Notes: a model not told the origin generated them from the letters alone. DNA of 64,000 nt from Myxococcales bacterium (GCA_016794505.1 JAEUJZ010000037.1:186001-250000); one strand, 5' to 3'; numbered from the stretch's first letter, positions 14,078 through 24,163 are shown. Made by a program: numbers and translations.

Positions 14078-17000
14078 GTGTCGCAGAGCAGACTGTCTCG
14101 TCGGTCGTTCCTGGCGTTTCTGGGCGCAGGGGCTGGGGCCGCGGTAGCAACGCGGGGCTGGGCCTTCAACTTCTTAGAGCCCGTGACGGTAGAGAACCCG
14201 CTGCGCGCCTATCCCAACCGAGGCTGGGAGCGCATCTATCGCGATCTATATGCGTACGACTCGACGTTCACATTTACCTGCGCGCCGAACGACACGCACA
14301 ACTGCATCCTGCGTGCGTACGTGCGCAGCGGCACGGTGATCCGCATCGGGCCAACGTTCGGGTACGGCAAGGCGGTCGACGAGTCGGGGGCCAAGGCCTC
14401 GCATCGCTGGGATCCGCGCTGCTGTCAAAAGGGCTTGGCACTGGTTCGCCGCTTCTATGGTGACCGTCGCTGCAAGTATCCGCTGGTGCGCAGGGGCTGG
14501 CTTGAGTGGGCCCGCGCTGGCTTCCCCCGCGATCCGCAGAGCGGAAAAGTAGATGCAAAGTACTTGCAACGCGGAAAGGACACGTTCGAGCGCGTGTCGT
14601 GGGATGAGGCATTTGATCTGGCGGCCAAGGGCTTCCACAGCGTCTCGACGGGGTACAACGGCGAGCAGGGCAAGAAGTGGCTGCTGGCGCAGGGCTTCGA
14701 TCCCGAGATGGTCGAGACGACGCACGGCGTCGGCACGCAGGTGATCAAGATGCGCGGCGGCATGCCGCTTCTGGGCATCACGCGCATCTTTGGTCAATAC
14801 CGCTTCGCGAACACGCTGGCGCTGCTCGATGCGCACACGCGCAAGGTCGGGGCCGATGCAGCGCTGGGGGCGCGCGGCTGGGACAACTACACCTGGCACA
14901 CCGACCTGCCGCCTGGTCACCCGATGGTGACGGGACAGCAGACCGTCGACTGGGATCTGGCCATGGCCGAGCGCGCCAAGCTCTTGGTGGTCTGGGGCAT
15001 GAACTGGATCACGACCAAGATGCCGGACTCGCACTGGCTGACCGAAGCGCGCCTGAAAGGCACCAAGATCGCGGTGATCGCAGCCGAGTACTCGGCGACG
15101 ATGAACAAGGCCGATCTGGCGCTGATCGTGCGGCCCGGCACCACGCCTGCGCTGGCCTTGGGTCTTTCGCACGTGATCCTGAACGAAAAGCTGTACGACG
15201 CCGATTACATCAAGGCGTACACCGATCTGCCGTCGCTGGTGCGCATGGACACGCTAGAGCGGCTGGATGCACGCGAGGTCGCAGGCCTGAAGTTGGTGGG
15301 CGGCATGGCGGCCAAGGTGTTGAAGAAAGGCGAGAAGGCTCCACCGGCCACGCAGCAAACGGGCACCATTATCCCGGAAGCGCTGGAAGCGAAGCTGCAG
15401 CCGTTTGTCGTGTGGGATCAGAAATCCGGCAAGCCCGCGGCTGTGACGCGCGATGAGGTGGGAGCGCGCTTCCGCAAGCGCAAGCTGGATCCGAAGCTGT
15501 CCGGCACCGTCGAGGTGCAGCTTGCCGATGGCAAGACCGTGATCTGTCGGCCGGTCTTCGATCTGATCGAAGAGTACGTGAACAAGAACTTCGCGCCGGC
15601 CCAAGTGGAAGCGATGACGTGGGCTCCGGCGGCGGGTGTGCAGGCTCTGGCGCGAGAGATCGCCAAGAACCCGGAAGGCACGCTGTTCGCCTGCGGCATG
15701 GGGCCGAATCAGTTCTTTAACAACGACCTCAAGGACCGCGCGATCTTCTTCTTGGCGTCGCTGACGCGCAACGTCGGCTTCATCGGAGGCAACGTCGGAT
15801 CGTATGCCGGCAACTATCGCACGGCGTACTTCAACGGCCTGCCGCAGTATGCCTTTGAAGATCCCTTCGACATCGAGCTCGACGAAAACAAGCCGTCGCG
15901 CGTGAAGTCCTATGTGCGGTACGAGTCGGTGCATTACTGGAACCACGGCGATCACATCCTGCACATGGGCAAGGAACGGATCACCGGCAAGGGCCACATC
16001 CCGACACCGACCAAGGCCATCTGGGTCAGCAACTCGAACTCGCTGATCGGCAATGCCAAGGGTCACTACGAGACGGTCGCCAACACGCTGCCGCGCGTCG
16101 ACATGGTCATTGTCAACGAGTGGTGGTGGACGGCTTCCTGCGAGTACGCAGACATCGTGTTCCCGATCGACTCATGGGCAGAGTTCAAGCACCCAGATGT
16201 CACGGCCAGCGTCACGAATCCGTTCATCTCGGTCTTCCCGCGCACGCCGATCGATCGCATTCACCGCACCAAGTCGGACATCGACTGCAGCGCGGGTGTG
16301 GCGATGGCGCTGGGCAAGCTGACGGGCGACGAGCGGTTCGGCAAGATGTGGCAGTTCGTCGGCCAGGATCGCGTCGATGTGTATCTGCAGCGGATCTTCA
16401 ACGCGTCGAACATGGCGCGCGGCATCAAGTTCTTGGCCGCGGAAGAAAAAGCCAAGGAAGGAATCCCAACGCTCATCGCTTCGCGCACGTATCCCAAGGT
16501 CGTGGGGTGGGAACAAGCGTACGAAGACCGCCCGTGGTACACGCGCACCGGCCGGCTTGAGCTGTACCGCGACGAAAAAGAGTTCCGTGAGAACGGTGAG
16601 AACCTGCCGGTGCATCGCGAGCCGATCGATTCGACGGCGTATGAGCCGAACGTGATCGTCGCGCAGCCGCACCCCGCGATTCGGCCCAAAGGACCTGAGC
16701 AGTACGGTGTGAAGGCGGATGATCTAAACAGCGAAGTGCGTCAGGCCCGACACGTCGTGAAGCCGTGGAGCGAAGTGGAAAAGACGCAGCACCCGCTGCG
16801 CAAAGCCGACCCGCAGTTCCGCTTCATCTTCCACACGCCGAAGTACCGACACGGCGCGCACACGACGCCTGTGGATACCGACATCGTGGCGGTGTGGTTC
16901 GGCCCGTTCGGCGATCTTCTGCGGCACGACAAGCGCACGCCGTACGTGACGGAAGGCTATATCGAAGTTCACCCGGAAGACGCCAAAGAGCTCGGCTGCC

Positions 17001-17542
17001 AAGACGGCGACTATGTGTACGTCGATGCCGACCCAGCGGACCGTCCGTTCCGCGGCTGGCAGAAGCGGCCCGAGGACTACAAGATGTCGCGCTTGATGGT
17101 GCGGCTGCGCTATTACCCTGGCACGCCGCGCGGGGTGACGCGCATGTGGCACAACATGTACGGCGCGACGTATGGCTCGGTGCGTGGACACGAAACCGAT
17201 CCGCAGGGCTTGGCGCGCAACCCGGACACTGGATACCAGGCGCTGTTCCGCTATGGCGGTCACCAGAGCTGTACGCGCGGCTTCCTGAAGCCAACGCACA
17301 TGACCGACTCCCTGGTGCGCAAGAACACGATGACGCAACAGCTGGGTGCCGGCTTTGAGCCCGACGTTCACTGTCCGACGGGTGCGCCGCGCGAAGCGTA
17401 TGTGCGGATCACGCGCGCCGAAGCCGGTGGCATGGATGGCAAGGGTCTGTGGCGACCGGCACAGAAGGGTCTGACGCCGACCTATGAGTCCGATGCGATG
17501 AAGCAGTACCTAAACGGCGGCTTCATCTCGGTCGATAAGTAG
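14078..17542 (+). CDS. Molybdopterin oxidoreductase, type II DMSO reductase class (NxrA/NarG-like alpha subunit)
   Basis: A 1154-residue catalytic subunit. The GTG at 14078 is chosen because GGAGG lies six bases upstream and because it puts the Tat motif [10 protein letters not shown] at the N-terminus, so the folded enzyme goes to the periplasm. The Fe-S site reads CAPNDTHNC, then RCCQKG about 55 residues later. Aligned with NarG (H-x3-C-x3-C) this gives Cys-Asp-Cys-Cys as likely ligands of the first 4Fe-4S cluster. DLPPGHP matches the NarG segment that carries the Asp ligand of molybdenum, here Asp276. [20 protein letters not shown] and nearby segments recall the periplasmic nitrite oxidoreductase-like branch. 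Substrate could be nitrate/nitrite, (per)chlorate or selenate. Beta, gamma and chaperone genes follow. Confidence 0.88.
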   Translation: MSQSRLSRRSFLAFLGAGAGAAVATRGWAFNFLEPVTVENPLRAYPNRGWERIYRDLYAYDSTFTFTCAPNDTHNCILRAYVRSGTVIRIGPTFGYGKAVDESGAKASHRWDPRCCQKGLALVRRFYGDRRCKYPLVRRGWLEWARAGFPRDPQSGKVDAKYLQRGKDTFERVSWDEAFDLAAKGFHSVSTGYNGEQGKKWLLAQGFDPEMVETTHGVGTQVIKMRGGMPLLGITRIFGQYRFANTLALLDAHTRKVGADAALGARGWDNYTWHTDLPPGHPMVTGQQTVDWDLAMAERAKLLVVWGMNWITTKMPDSHWLTEARLKGTKIAVIAAEYSATMNKADLALIVRPGTTPALALGLSHVILNEKLYDADYIKAYTDLPSLVRMDTLERLDAREVAGLKLVGGMAAKVLKKGEKAPPATQQTGTIIPEALEAKLQPFVVWDQKSGKPAAVTRDEVGARFRKRKLDPKLSGTVEVQLADGKTVICRPVFDLIEEYVNKNFAPAQVEAMTWAPAAGVQALAREIAKNPEGTLFACGMGPNQFFNNDLKDRAIFFLASLTRNVGFIGGNVGSYAGNYRTAYFNGLPQYAFEDPFDIELDENKPSRVKSYVRYESVHYWNHGDHILHMGKERITGKGHIPTPTKAIWVSNSNSLIGNAKGHYETVANTLPRVDMVIVNEWWWTASCEYADIVFPIDSWAEFKHPDVTASVTNPFISVFPRTPIDRIHRTKSDIDCSAGVAMALGKLTGDERFGKMWQFVGQDRVDVYLQRIFNASNMARGIKFLAAEEKAKEGIPTLIASRTYPKVVGWEQAYEDRPWYTRTGRLELYRDEKEFRENGENLPVHREPIDSTAYEPNVIVAQPHPAIRPKGPEQYGVKADDLNSEVRQARHVVKPWSEVEKTQHPLRKADPQFRFIFHTPKYRHGAHTTPVDTDIVAVWFGPFGDLLRHDKRTPYVTEGYIEVHPEDAKELGCQDGDYVYVDADPADRPFRGWQKRPEDYKMSRLMVRLRYYPGTPRGVTRMWHNMYGATYGSVRGHETDPQGLARNPDTGYQALFRYGGHQSCTRGFLKPTHMTDSLVRKNTMTQQLGAGFEPDVHCPTGAPREAYVRITRAEAGGMDGKGLWRPAQKGLTPTYESDAMKQYLNGGFISVDK

Positions 17543-17616
17543 GCGCAGTCGGCCCGTCGATTGCACAACTCCAGGTAGACACGCCCAAGGGCGCACGCAG
17601 CAACAAGGATGCAGCC

Positions 17617-18744
17617 ATGAGCAAGGTTCACAACTGGCATCTCAATCGCGACATGGAGTACCCCTATGAGGGCTCGCGTCCGTCGCGTCAGATCGCATAC
17701 ATCTTCGACACCAACAAGTGCATCGCTTGTCAGACTTGCACCGTCGCATGCAAGACGACGTGGACATCGGGCAAGGGACAAGAGCACGTCTTTTACAACA
17801 ACGTCGAGACCAAGCCCTATGGCTTCTTTCCACAGGCCTGGGACGTCAGCGTGCAGCGCTTGCTGGGCCCGAACAAGTGGAAGAAAGACACCTACGAAGG
17901 CAAGACCGTGTTTGAAGCGGCGCCTCCCGGTGAGCGCGTGTTGGGCTATCTGCCGGACGAGGAAGACTATGCCTCGCCGAACCTAGGCGAAGACGTAATC
18001 GCCGGCAGCGTCGAGAAAGGCGCGTTCTTTCAGGGCATGCACCAGACGTGGATGTTCTATCTGGCGCGCATCTGCAATCACTGCACGTATCCCGGCTGCT
18101 TGGCGGCGTGTCCGCGCAAAGCGATCTACAAGCGACCGGAAGACGGCATCGTGCTGGTCGATCAGTCACGCTGTCGCGGCTATCGCGAGTGCGTGAAGGC
18201 ATGCCCGTACAAAAAGATTTTCTACAACATGATCACGCGCGTGTCCGAGAAGTGCATCGGCTGCTTCCCGCTGATCGAACAAGGCGAGCAGCCGCAGTGC
18301 GTAAAGACCTGCATCGGCAAGATCCGCTTGCAGGGCTTCTTGAGCAAGCCGGGGGAAGAGCGCGCCGACAACCCGCTCGATTACCTGATCCGCATTCGCA
18401 AGATCGCGCTGCCGCTGTATCCGCAGTACGGGACCGAGCCGAACGTCTATTACATCCCGCCGCTGCACGTGCCGATCTCGTTTTCGCAGCAGATGTTCGG
18501 CCCCGGCGTGGAAGCAGCGATGACGACGTATCGCGGCGTGCCCAACGATCCCGATCTTCTGTCGGCGCTGCTTTTGTTCGGCAATACGCCGCGCATCCTG
18601 CATCGCTTCCGTCGCGACGGACAAGAAGCCGTGGGATACGACGACAAGGATCAGGAAGTGGTGCGCGTGCCGTTTACCGAGCCGTTCTTTGCGCGCGACT
18701 TCTTCGACAAGAAGAACGACGTGTACCGCCACAACATCACGTAG
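17617..18744 (+). CDS. Four-cluster ferredoxin-type beta subunit (NxrB/NarH-like)
   Basis: A 375-residue electron-transfer subunit with four Cys groups in the order of NarH-type proteins: CIACQTCTVAC (Cys35, 38, 41, 45), CNHCTYPGCLAAC, CRGYRECVKAC, and CIGCFPLIE with a distal CVKTC. It should hold three 4Fe-4S clusters and one 3Fe-4S or 4Fe-4S cluster; the Trp that marks the 3Fe site in NarH (CRGW) is Tyr here. There is no signal peptide, so it is probably carried through the Tat system with the alpha subunit. FNNVETKPYGFFPQAWD near the N-terminus is typical of the type II beta subunits. It lies 74 bp after the alpha gene and 37 bp before the gamma gene. Confidence 0.92.
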   Translation: MSKVHNWHLNRDMEYPYEGSRPSRQIAYIFDTNKCIACQTCTVACKTTWTSGKGQEHVFYNNVETKPYGFFPQAWDVSVQRLLGPNKWKKDTYEGKTVFEAAPPGERVLGYLPDEEDYASPNLGEDVIAGSVEKGAFFQGMHQTWMFYLARICNHCTYPGCLAACPRKAIYKRPEDGIVLVDQSRCRGYRECVKACPYKKIFYNMITRVSEKCIGCFPLIEQGEQPQCVKTCIGKIRLQGFLSKPGEERADNPLDYLIRIRKIALPLYPQYGTEPNVYYIPPLHVPISFSQQMFGPGVEAAMTTYRGVPNDPDLLSALLLFGNTPRILHRFRRDGQEAVGYDDKDQEVVRVPFTEPFFARDFFDKKNDVYRHNIT

Positions 18745-18781
18745 CCCGCAGGCTGCGTGGAACCATTCGCTGAGGTGCATC

Positions 18782-19675
18782 ATGTTGCAGAAAAAGTTGT
18801 GGGGTGGGTTTCTTGGACTTTCCATCGCAGCCTCGCTGACGGGCTGCTGGGGCACAGATCAACCGCCACCGGGAACGAGCTCTGAGCTGAAGGCGACCAA
18901 GGTCGCCAGCCTGCCGATCGAAGATCCGCTGTCATCGACTTGGGATACTGCGACGGAAGCGACGGTGGTGCTGTTGCCGCAGTCGATCACCTATCCGATC
19001 TTGGGCAAAGGCTCGGTGAGCGAGCTAAAGGCGCGTGCGCTGTCCGATGACAAGTTCGTGGCGCTGCGCCTGTCGTGGGCCGACAAGACCCATGACGAGA
19101 CGCTGGAAGTCGACAAGTTTACCGACGCGGTCGCCATCGAGCTGCCCTTGGGCGACCCGCAGAAGACCAACCCGATGATGGGTAGCACCGAAAACCCGGT
19201 GTACATCCTGCACTGGAAAGCGGTGTGGCAGCGCGATGTCGACAAAGGCCGCGCCGACGTACAAGACCTGCACCCAGGGTACTATTCCGATCCGTATCCG
19301 TTTGTCACAGGCCGCTTCCCATACGACGTGCAAGAGGCGTTTCAGACCGACAACGCGCGGCGATACTTCCCCGGACTGGCCGCCGGAAACCCGGTCAGCA
19401 AGCTGTACCGCCGCTGGCCCGTCGAAGAGCTTCACGCCGAAGGCTTCGGATCGCTGGCTGATCACAGCTGGCAAGATGCGCGTGGCAAAGGCGTGTGGAA
19501 GGACGGTCGCTGGTCGGTGGTGTTGGCGATTCCGCGCGAGGTTCCCGATCGCGCAAACCCGCACCTGCTTTCGGGACAGAACACGCTGGTGGCCTTTGCC
19601 GTGTGGGATGGCGGCTCGCAGAACGTCGGCGGTCGCAAGCACTGGGCGCCGTTTCTGAAGCTGGTTCTGCCATGA
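18782..19675 (+). CDS. Heme-binding gamma subunit, ethylbenzene dehydrogenase-related (lipoprotein)
   Basis: A 297-residue protein with a signal peptide ending SLTGC, so it should be lipid-anchored outside the cytoplasm. The start ATG follows GAGGTG. The body matches the EB_dh/cytochrome b558 family: FVALRLSWADKTHDE is the core strand motif, and a late segment VLAIPREVPDRANP plus VAFAVWDGGSQNVGGRKHW matches the conserved C-terminal half. In ethylbenzene dehydrogenase, DMS dehydrogenase, chlorate reductase and NxrC-type proteins this subunit holds one b-type heme and passes electrons between the Fe-S beta subunit and a soluble cytochrome. Its place after the beta gene fits exactly. The lipid anchor differs from the soluble periplasmic forms and would tether the complex to a membrane. 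Confidence 0.85.
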   Translation: MLQKKLWGGFLGLSIAASLTGCWGTDQPPPGTSSELKATKVASLPIEDPLSSTWDTATEATVVLLPQSITYPILGKGSVSELKARALSDDKFVALRLSWADKTHDETLEVDKFTDAVAIELPLGDPQKTNPMMGSTENPVYILHWKAVWQRDVDKGRADVQDLHPGYYSDPYPFVTGRFPYDVQEAFQTDNARRYFPGLAAGNPVSKLYRRWPVEELHAEGFGSLADHSWQDARGKGVWKDGRWSVVLAIPREVPDRANPHLLSGQNTLVAFAVWDGGSQNVGGRKHWAPFLKLVLP

Positions 19676-19706
19676 CCTCGGCCCGAGGCCACAAGGGGGC
19701 CCTGCG

Positions 19707-20489
19707 ATGAGCCACGAAACCAACCGCATGACTGCGCCGCTTTTGCGCGCCGAAGGCTATCGCCTGCTAGCCGCGGCGCTCGGCTATCCCGATGCCGACG
19801 AGCTTGGGGCGCTGTTCAGTGAAGCCAAGTCAGCCGCCGAAGCAGCGGGGCAAGCCGAGCTAGCAAGCCTGGCAGCGACGCTGCTTTCGACGGTGGACTC
19901 GAACCTAGCCGGCGAATACAATCGCCTGTTCTCGCAGTCGGTGGCCGTGACACCGTATGAGACCTCGTATGTCGCGGCCGACAAAGGCGTGCAGCTTGGC
20001 CGCTTGGCCGCGCTGATGGAAGCCTTCGGCGTACGCAGCCGCGGAGACGAGCACGAGAGCGCGGATCACGTCGGCAGCGAGCTAGAGTTCATGGCCTTTC
20101 TGTGCCTGAAAGAAGCCTCGCACCAAGACGAGACCAGCGTCGAAGGGAAAGAGGCATATAGCGCCGTTCGCGGCGCACAGGCGCTGTTCCTGCAAGAACA
20201 CCTGGGCGTGTGGGCGGGCGTGTTTGCCGACCGCTTGCGTCGCGCGACGCGACATCCGTTCTATGTCGCGATTGCCGAAATCTTGCCGACATGGATCGAG
20301 CGCGACCTTGTGGAAAACGGCTGGCATACCGAGCCAATCGCACCGCGCCTGCACTTGCCGCTTGTGCAGCCCGATGGCTCGGTGCAATCGACGATCGAGA
20401 CAGGCGACTTGGAAAGCGACGCAATGATCTGCCCGATGGCGGAGCCTCCATCCGCTGAGTCGGATGCAGCGCCGATCCACATCGGCTAG
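19707..20489 (+). CDS. TorD/NarJ-family chaperone for the molybdoenzyme
   Basis: A 260-residue cytoplasmic protein, all-helical by composition, with the family features: an N-terminal RAEGYRLLAAALGYPD stretch, a central YNRLFSQSVAVTPYETSY segment, and GSELEFMAFLCLKEA. TorD-type proteins bind the twin-arginine signal peptide and the apo-enzyme until the cofactor is inserted. Its position as the last gene of the alpha-beta-gamma operon, 31 bp after the gamma gene with an AAGGGGG ribosome-binding site, matches DdhD/ClrD/SerD-type chaperones. The operon has no NarI-like membrane cytochrome b, which fits a periplasmic enzyme. Confidence 0.88.
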   Translation: MSHETNRMTAPLLRAEGYRLLAAALGYPDADELGALFSEAKSAAEAAGQAELASLAATLLSTVDSNLAGEYNRLFSQSVAVTPYETSYVAADKGVQLGRLAALMEAFGVRSRGDEHESADHVGSELEFMAFLCLKEASHQDETSVEGKEAYSAVRGAQALFLQEHLGVWAGVFADRLRRATRHPFYVAIAEILPTWIERDLVENGWHTEPIAPRLHLPLVQPDGSVQSTIETGDLESDAMICPMAEPPSAESDAAPIHIG

Positions 20490-20634
20490 CTGACACATCC
20501 TGCGGCTGCCGACTGATCACGCGGCGCTCGCAGGCTTCCCAAGCCGCAGAAAAAGGCTGGGCCCCGGTGGCGCGTCGCCTGCGTCCCCAAGGTAGGCCCA
20601 GTCGATGCATTTCCGTATGGGGAGGAGAGGTGGC

Positions 20635-21771
20635 ATGCGTTTCTCAATGGGATGGATGGTGTTGTTTGCTTTGACTGGGACTGCGGCAGCGCAAGGAATG
20701 CCGACGAGCAGCGAGCCAGTGGCTCCGGTGGTTCCTGCAGCGCAGTCGCCTAGTCCAGCGTTGCCCCCAACAACTGCAACGACGACAGCGACGACAGCAG
20801 GGGCAAGCGCTGGTGAATCCGCGGGATCTGTCACGCCGGGCGGGACGCCCGCTTCGGTTGCGGTTCCCACCGGGGCAGCGACGTCCAGTCCGCCGGGTGT
20901 TGTTGCGGTGGCTGCGCCTGCTGCTCCACCTGCGCCGCCAGTCAAGGCCGAGCGGCCAGCGCCGTACTCGCTGCCATGGGGTCTGCGGCCGATCATGCCG
21001 GTCACCGTGCTGCGCCTAGACGGAGTGGTCGCGACCTATCGCACCAATGACAACCTGGGCGTCACGACGACGATTCTGCCGCTGATCGGCTATCGATTTA
21101 CACCGCGCTTCATGGGCGTCGTGCGCTGGGGCCTGATTGGCAACTCTGCCCCCGACGGAACATCGGGAGTCTCGGTGCCCAACGTAGCACTGGGCGGCAT
21201 CTGGGGCCTGAAGCTGCCCGCCAACCTGCGGCTCGCGTTCTTTTTGGGTGCCACGGTTCCCATCGGTACCGGAGGCGTCCGAACAGCAGATCCCTTGGCA
21301 ACAGCAGCGACGGCAGCGGGTCTGTATTCGCGCTCGGCGATGGATAACGCGATGTTCGCGGTGAACGACTTTACGCTGTTCCCTGGCATCGACTTTGGGT
21401 ACGTCGGGCATGGCCTGACCGTGCAGATCGAAGCCACGGTCCTTCAGCTGATGCGGGTCAAAAACGAAGCCACGCAGGGCGATGCGTTCCGCACCAACTT
21501 CACGACCGGCCTTCACGTCGGGTACTTCTTGACGAAGTGGCTGACGCTGACCACCGAGCTGCGCTATCAGCGCTGGCTGTCGACGCCCGACGCCGTGGCC
21601 GCGGATGAGACGCTGCGCGACAACCTGTCGCTGGCGGTGGGTCCGCGCTTCCACGCCAAGATGGGCCGCGGCTTCTTGCGCCCTGGCATCGCATACAATG
21701 CTGGCTTAACCGGTCGACTGGGCACGAACAGCTATCACATGGTCCTGTTCGACATTCCGTACGTGATGTAG
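20635..21771 (+). CDS. Outer membrane beta-barrel protein with Pro/Ala/Thr-rich linker
   Basis: A 378-residue exported protein. The ATG at 20635 follows GGGGAGGAGAGG; an ATG ten codons earlier has no such site. A signal peptide ending AAAQG leads into about 85 residues of low-complexity Pro, Ala, Thr and Ser, then a C-terminal part of about 260 residues with alternating strands and aromatic girdle residues, ending in a strand with VLFDIPYVM. It is probably a barrel with a periplasmic or surface-exposed linker. No specific family was recognised. It sits between the molybdoenzyme operon and the monooxygenase with its own ribosome-binding site and a likely terminator after it. Confidence 0.72.
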   Translation: MRFSMGWMVLFALTGTAAAQGMPTSSEPVAPVVPAAQSPSPALPPTTATTTATTAGASAGESAGSVTPGGTPASVAVPTGAATSSPPGVVAVAAPAAPPAPPVKAERPAPYSLPWGLRPIMPVTVLRLDGVVATYRTNDNLGVTTTILPLIGYRFTPRFMGVVRWGLIGNSAPDGTSGVSVPNVALGGIWGLKLPANLRLAFFLGATVPIGTGGVRTADPLATAATAAGLYSRSAMDNAMFAVNDFTLFPGIDFGYVGHGLTVQIEATVLQLMRVKNEATQGDAFRTNFTTGLHVGYFLTKWLTLTTELRYQRWLSTPDAVAADETLRDNLSLAVGPRFHAKMGRGFLRPGIAYNAGLTGRLGTNSYHMVLFDIPYVM

Positions 21772-21784
21772 GTCGGCCGCAGGG

Positions 21785-21810
21785 GACGGCTTGGGGCGGG
21801 CCGCCTTTTT
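21785..21810 (+). terminator. Likely intrinsic terminator
   Basis: A G/C-rich segment able to fold (GGCG, GGC, CGCC among several alternatives) is followed directly by TTTTT, 14 bases after the barrel gene's stop. This is the clearest Rho-independent terminator shape in the window. Confidence 0.5.
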
Positions 21811-21854
21811 CGTCCGACCGGCATCAGGCCCATACAGGCAAAGCGAGGTACGTC

Positions 21855-23672
21855 GTGTCGCAAGAGCAGCCGTTCGAGAATCCGGCGAGTGAAGAGAAGG
21901 AAGGTCGCTCGGAGCACCCAGCGCAGACTGGCACGGCCGATCCGGGACGCGAGTTTGAAGGAGCCCCGGTCGATCCGCGCGATGCCAGCTGCGACGTCTT
22001 GATCGTCGGGGCGGGCCCCACTGGAATGACGCTGGCCTGTGTGCTGTGTCGCTATGGTCTGCGCATCCGCTTGATCGACGCGGGCCGCGGACCGACACCG
22101 TGGTCCAAGGCGCAGGTGCTGCACGCGCGCACGCTCGAAATCCTGGAACAGCTGGGCATCGTCGCGCCGTTTCTGGCCAGGGGCAAGCCGCTGCACACGC
22201 TGAGCATGTACAGCCAAGACTGCAAGCGGCTCTTCCATTTTCAGATCGGCGAGCCGGACAGCGTGTATCCCTTCATGCTCAGCCTGTCGCAGCACGATAC
22301 CGAGGTCCTGCTGATCGAACAGCTTGAGCGCTTTGGGGTTCGCATCGAACGGCAGACCCGCCTGGTCGATCTGCGCCAGGACATCGACGGAGTCAGCGCG
22401 TATGTCCAGCGCGCAAGCGATGGCAGCGAGGACAGCATCCGCACTCGCTACTTGGTCGGCTGCGATGGCGTCCACAGCACGGTGCGGCAGCTCTTGGGAA
22501 TTGAGTACGGCGGCAGCACGTATCGCCAGCGCGTGCTGCAGGCCGATGTGCGCATCGACTGGCCGCTGCGCCACGCCGAAGACGAGGTCGTCGGCTTCGT
22601 GTCCGAGCACGGTCCCATTGGCGCGTTCCCACTGCCCGGTGAGCATCGCTATCGCTTGATGGTCTTTGATGCCGGCATGGGGCCGACGCTGGAAAACTTT
22701 CAGTTCCTGCTCGACAGCCGCGGTCCCCAGGGCACACGCGTGAGCGACCCGGCCTGGATGAACGAGTACACGATCCACTGCCGCATGACGACGCGCTATG
22801 GGACGGGGCGCGTGTTTCTGGCCGGCGATGCCGTGCATACGCACAGTCCGTCGACGGGCCAGGGCATGAACACCGGCATGCAGGACGTCTTCAACTTGGG
22901 CTGGAAGCTGGGCTTGGTGCTTCGGCAAGGGGGCCAACCGTCGGTGCTGAATTCCTATGAGGCCGAGCGCGTTCCTGTCGCCGCCAAGCTGCTCTCGACG
23001 ACCGATGCGACCACGCGGGGGCTGAACGATCTCTTGACGCTGTATAACCCGGTGGCACAGGGACTGCGCAACGCGCTCTTGCGGCTCTTGACGCCGATGG
23101 GCATGGTGCAGCGCAAGGTCTCGCGCACGCTGTCGATGCTCGACATTGACTATGCGCAGAGCCCCATCGTGGCCGAAGATCACAGCACGCGAGCCACCGG
23201 CTCGGTCTATGAAGAAGAGAGCATCAGCCTGCGTAGCTGGCTGGCCTTCGGGGGCGGCCCGGCGCCCGGACGACGCGCGTTTGACAACGAAGTCGTCGAC
23301 GTCGGGGGAAAAGGCGAAGAGCGGCTGTTTTCACTCTTGTCGAGCACCGAGCACACGCTGCTCTTGTTTGTCGGTGTGCATGAAAGCGAAGACGCCTATC
23401 AGCGGGTGGTCGCGTTGGCACGCAGCATCCGCGATCGCTATGCGCAGCGCATCCACCCGCTGCTTGTGCAGGTCAGTCCGCAGCCCTTGGGACCGCAGAT
23501 CGAGCCGTGGGATGGGCCGCTCTTGTTCGATCGCGGCGGAGCCGTGCATCAGCGCTATGGAGCGCGAGCAGACTGCCTGTATCTGATCCGCCCCGATGGA
23601 CACATTGGGTATCGCAGCCAGCCCGCCGACTTGAACAAGCTGGAAGCGTATCTGCAGCGGATCTTTTTCTGA
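21855..23672 (+). CDS. FAD-dependent aromatic monooxygenase (PHBH/PheA-TfdB class)
   Basis: A 605-residue flavoprotein hydroxylase starting at GTG. After about 45 polar residues the Rossmann motif VLIVGAGPTGMTLA binds the FAD ADP moiety; YLVGCDGVHSTVRQLLG is the DG motif for FAD and NAD(P)H; GRVFLAGDAVHTHSP is the GD motif, followed by GQGMNTGMQDVFNLGWKL. The C-terminal 150 residues form the thioredoxin-like extension found in phenol hydroxylase and 2,4-dichlorophenol hydroxylase relatives. It should add one oxygen atom to an aromatic or polyketide substrate with NAD(P)H and O2. No neighbouring catabolic genes are present, so the substrate is unknown. Confidence 0.88.
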   Translation: MSQEQPFENPASEEKEGRSEHPAQTGTADPGREFEGAPVDPRDASCDVLIVGAGPTGMTLACVLCRYGLRIRLIDAGRGPTPWSKAQVLHARTLEILEQLGIVAPFLARGKPLHTLSMYSQDCKRLFHFQIGEPDSVYPFMLSLSQHDTEVLLIEQLERFGVRIERQTRLVDLRQDIDGVSAYVQRASDGSEDSIRTRYLVGCDGVHSTVRQLLGIEYGGSTYRQRVLQADVRIDWPLRHAEDEVVGFVSEHGPIGAFPLPGEHRYRLMVFDAGMGPTLENFQFLLDSRGPQGTRVSDPAWMNEYTIHCRMTTRYGTGRVFLAGDAVHTHSPSTGQGMNTGMQDVFNLGWKLGLVLRQGGQPSVLNSYEAERVPVAAKLLSTTDATTRGLNDLLTLYNPVAQGLRNALLRLLTPMGMVQRKVSRTLSMLDIDYAQSPIVAEDHSTRATGSVYEEESISLRSWLAFGGGPAPGRRAFDNEVVDVGGKGEERLFSLLSSTEHTLLLFVGVHESEDAYQRVVALARSIRDRYAQRIHPLLVQVSPQPLGPQIEPWDGPLLFDRGGAVHQRYGARADCLYLIRPDGHIGYRSQPADLNKLEAYLQRIFF

Positions 23673-23788
23673 CAAGACGTTGCGATGCTGCGACGAAGGC
23701 CGCCGGCCAAGGCCGCCGCAAAGGATGTTGCTGCAAAGGGTCTGGGAAGAAAGACGCCGCGCGTGCGGCCGGGGCAGGTTGAGCGAGG

Positions 23789-24163
23789 TTACTGGGCGAG
23801 GGAGCGGATGTATTCGCGAAGGGCGGCGACGACCTGGGGCTTGGCGTCGAGATCGGGGTTGGGGGGCATGGCAGGGCTCTTGCCGACGGCCATGCCACCG
23901 CTCTTGATGATCGTCTCGATCTGACCGTCGTTGATGCCGCTCTGCCAGGTCTTGTCTTGGAAGTTGCGCGGCTTCGGCGTCAGCGCCGCCGATCCAGGGC
24001 CATCCCCCGCGCCCCGAGGACCGTGGCAGGTGGTGCAGCGAGTCTCATAGATCATCTTGGCTTCTTGCTTGGCGGCTTCGGGGATGCCGCCACCACCGGC
24101 TTTGTTGCAGGCCGGTGCAGCGGCCAGCAAGCACGCGAAAAGTGCGAGTGTGGTTCGGGTCAT
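23789..24163 (-). CDS. Lipoprotein mono-heme cytochrome c
   Basis: A 124-residue class I cytochrome c. The start at 24163 is preferred because AAAGGAAA precedes it; an ATG seven codons earlier lacks a site. The signal peptide ends in LLAAAPAC, a lipobox, so the protein should be lipid-anchored. CTTCH binds the heme and the Met of SPAMPP is the likely sixth ligand. It is divergent from the quinol-type nitric oxide reductase, with 162 bp between starts, and could pass electrons to or from the periplasmic molybdoenzyme complex or another oxidase; that link is inference. Confidence 0.9.
   Translation of the reverse strand: MTRTTLALFACLLAAAPACNKAGGGGIPEAAKQEAKMIYETRCTTCHGPRGAGDGPGSAALTPKPRNFQDKTWQSGINDGQIETIIKSGGMAVGKSPAMPPNPDLDAKPQVVAALREYIRSLAQ

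Noticed and set aside
14246..15172. 308-codon minus-strand ORF inside the molybdoenzyme gene
   Set aside because: Antisense shadow; the alpha subunit is collinear with its family throughout.
21735..23183. 482-codon minus-strand ORF
   Set aside because: Antisense to the flavin monooxygenase, whose three FAD motifs are intact.
23685..23924. Short plus-strand ORF with a Lys/Ala-rich, histone H1-like start
   Set aside because: Most of it is antisense to the cytochrome c gene, and the basic start is only about 20 residues; low support as a gene.
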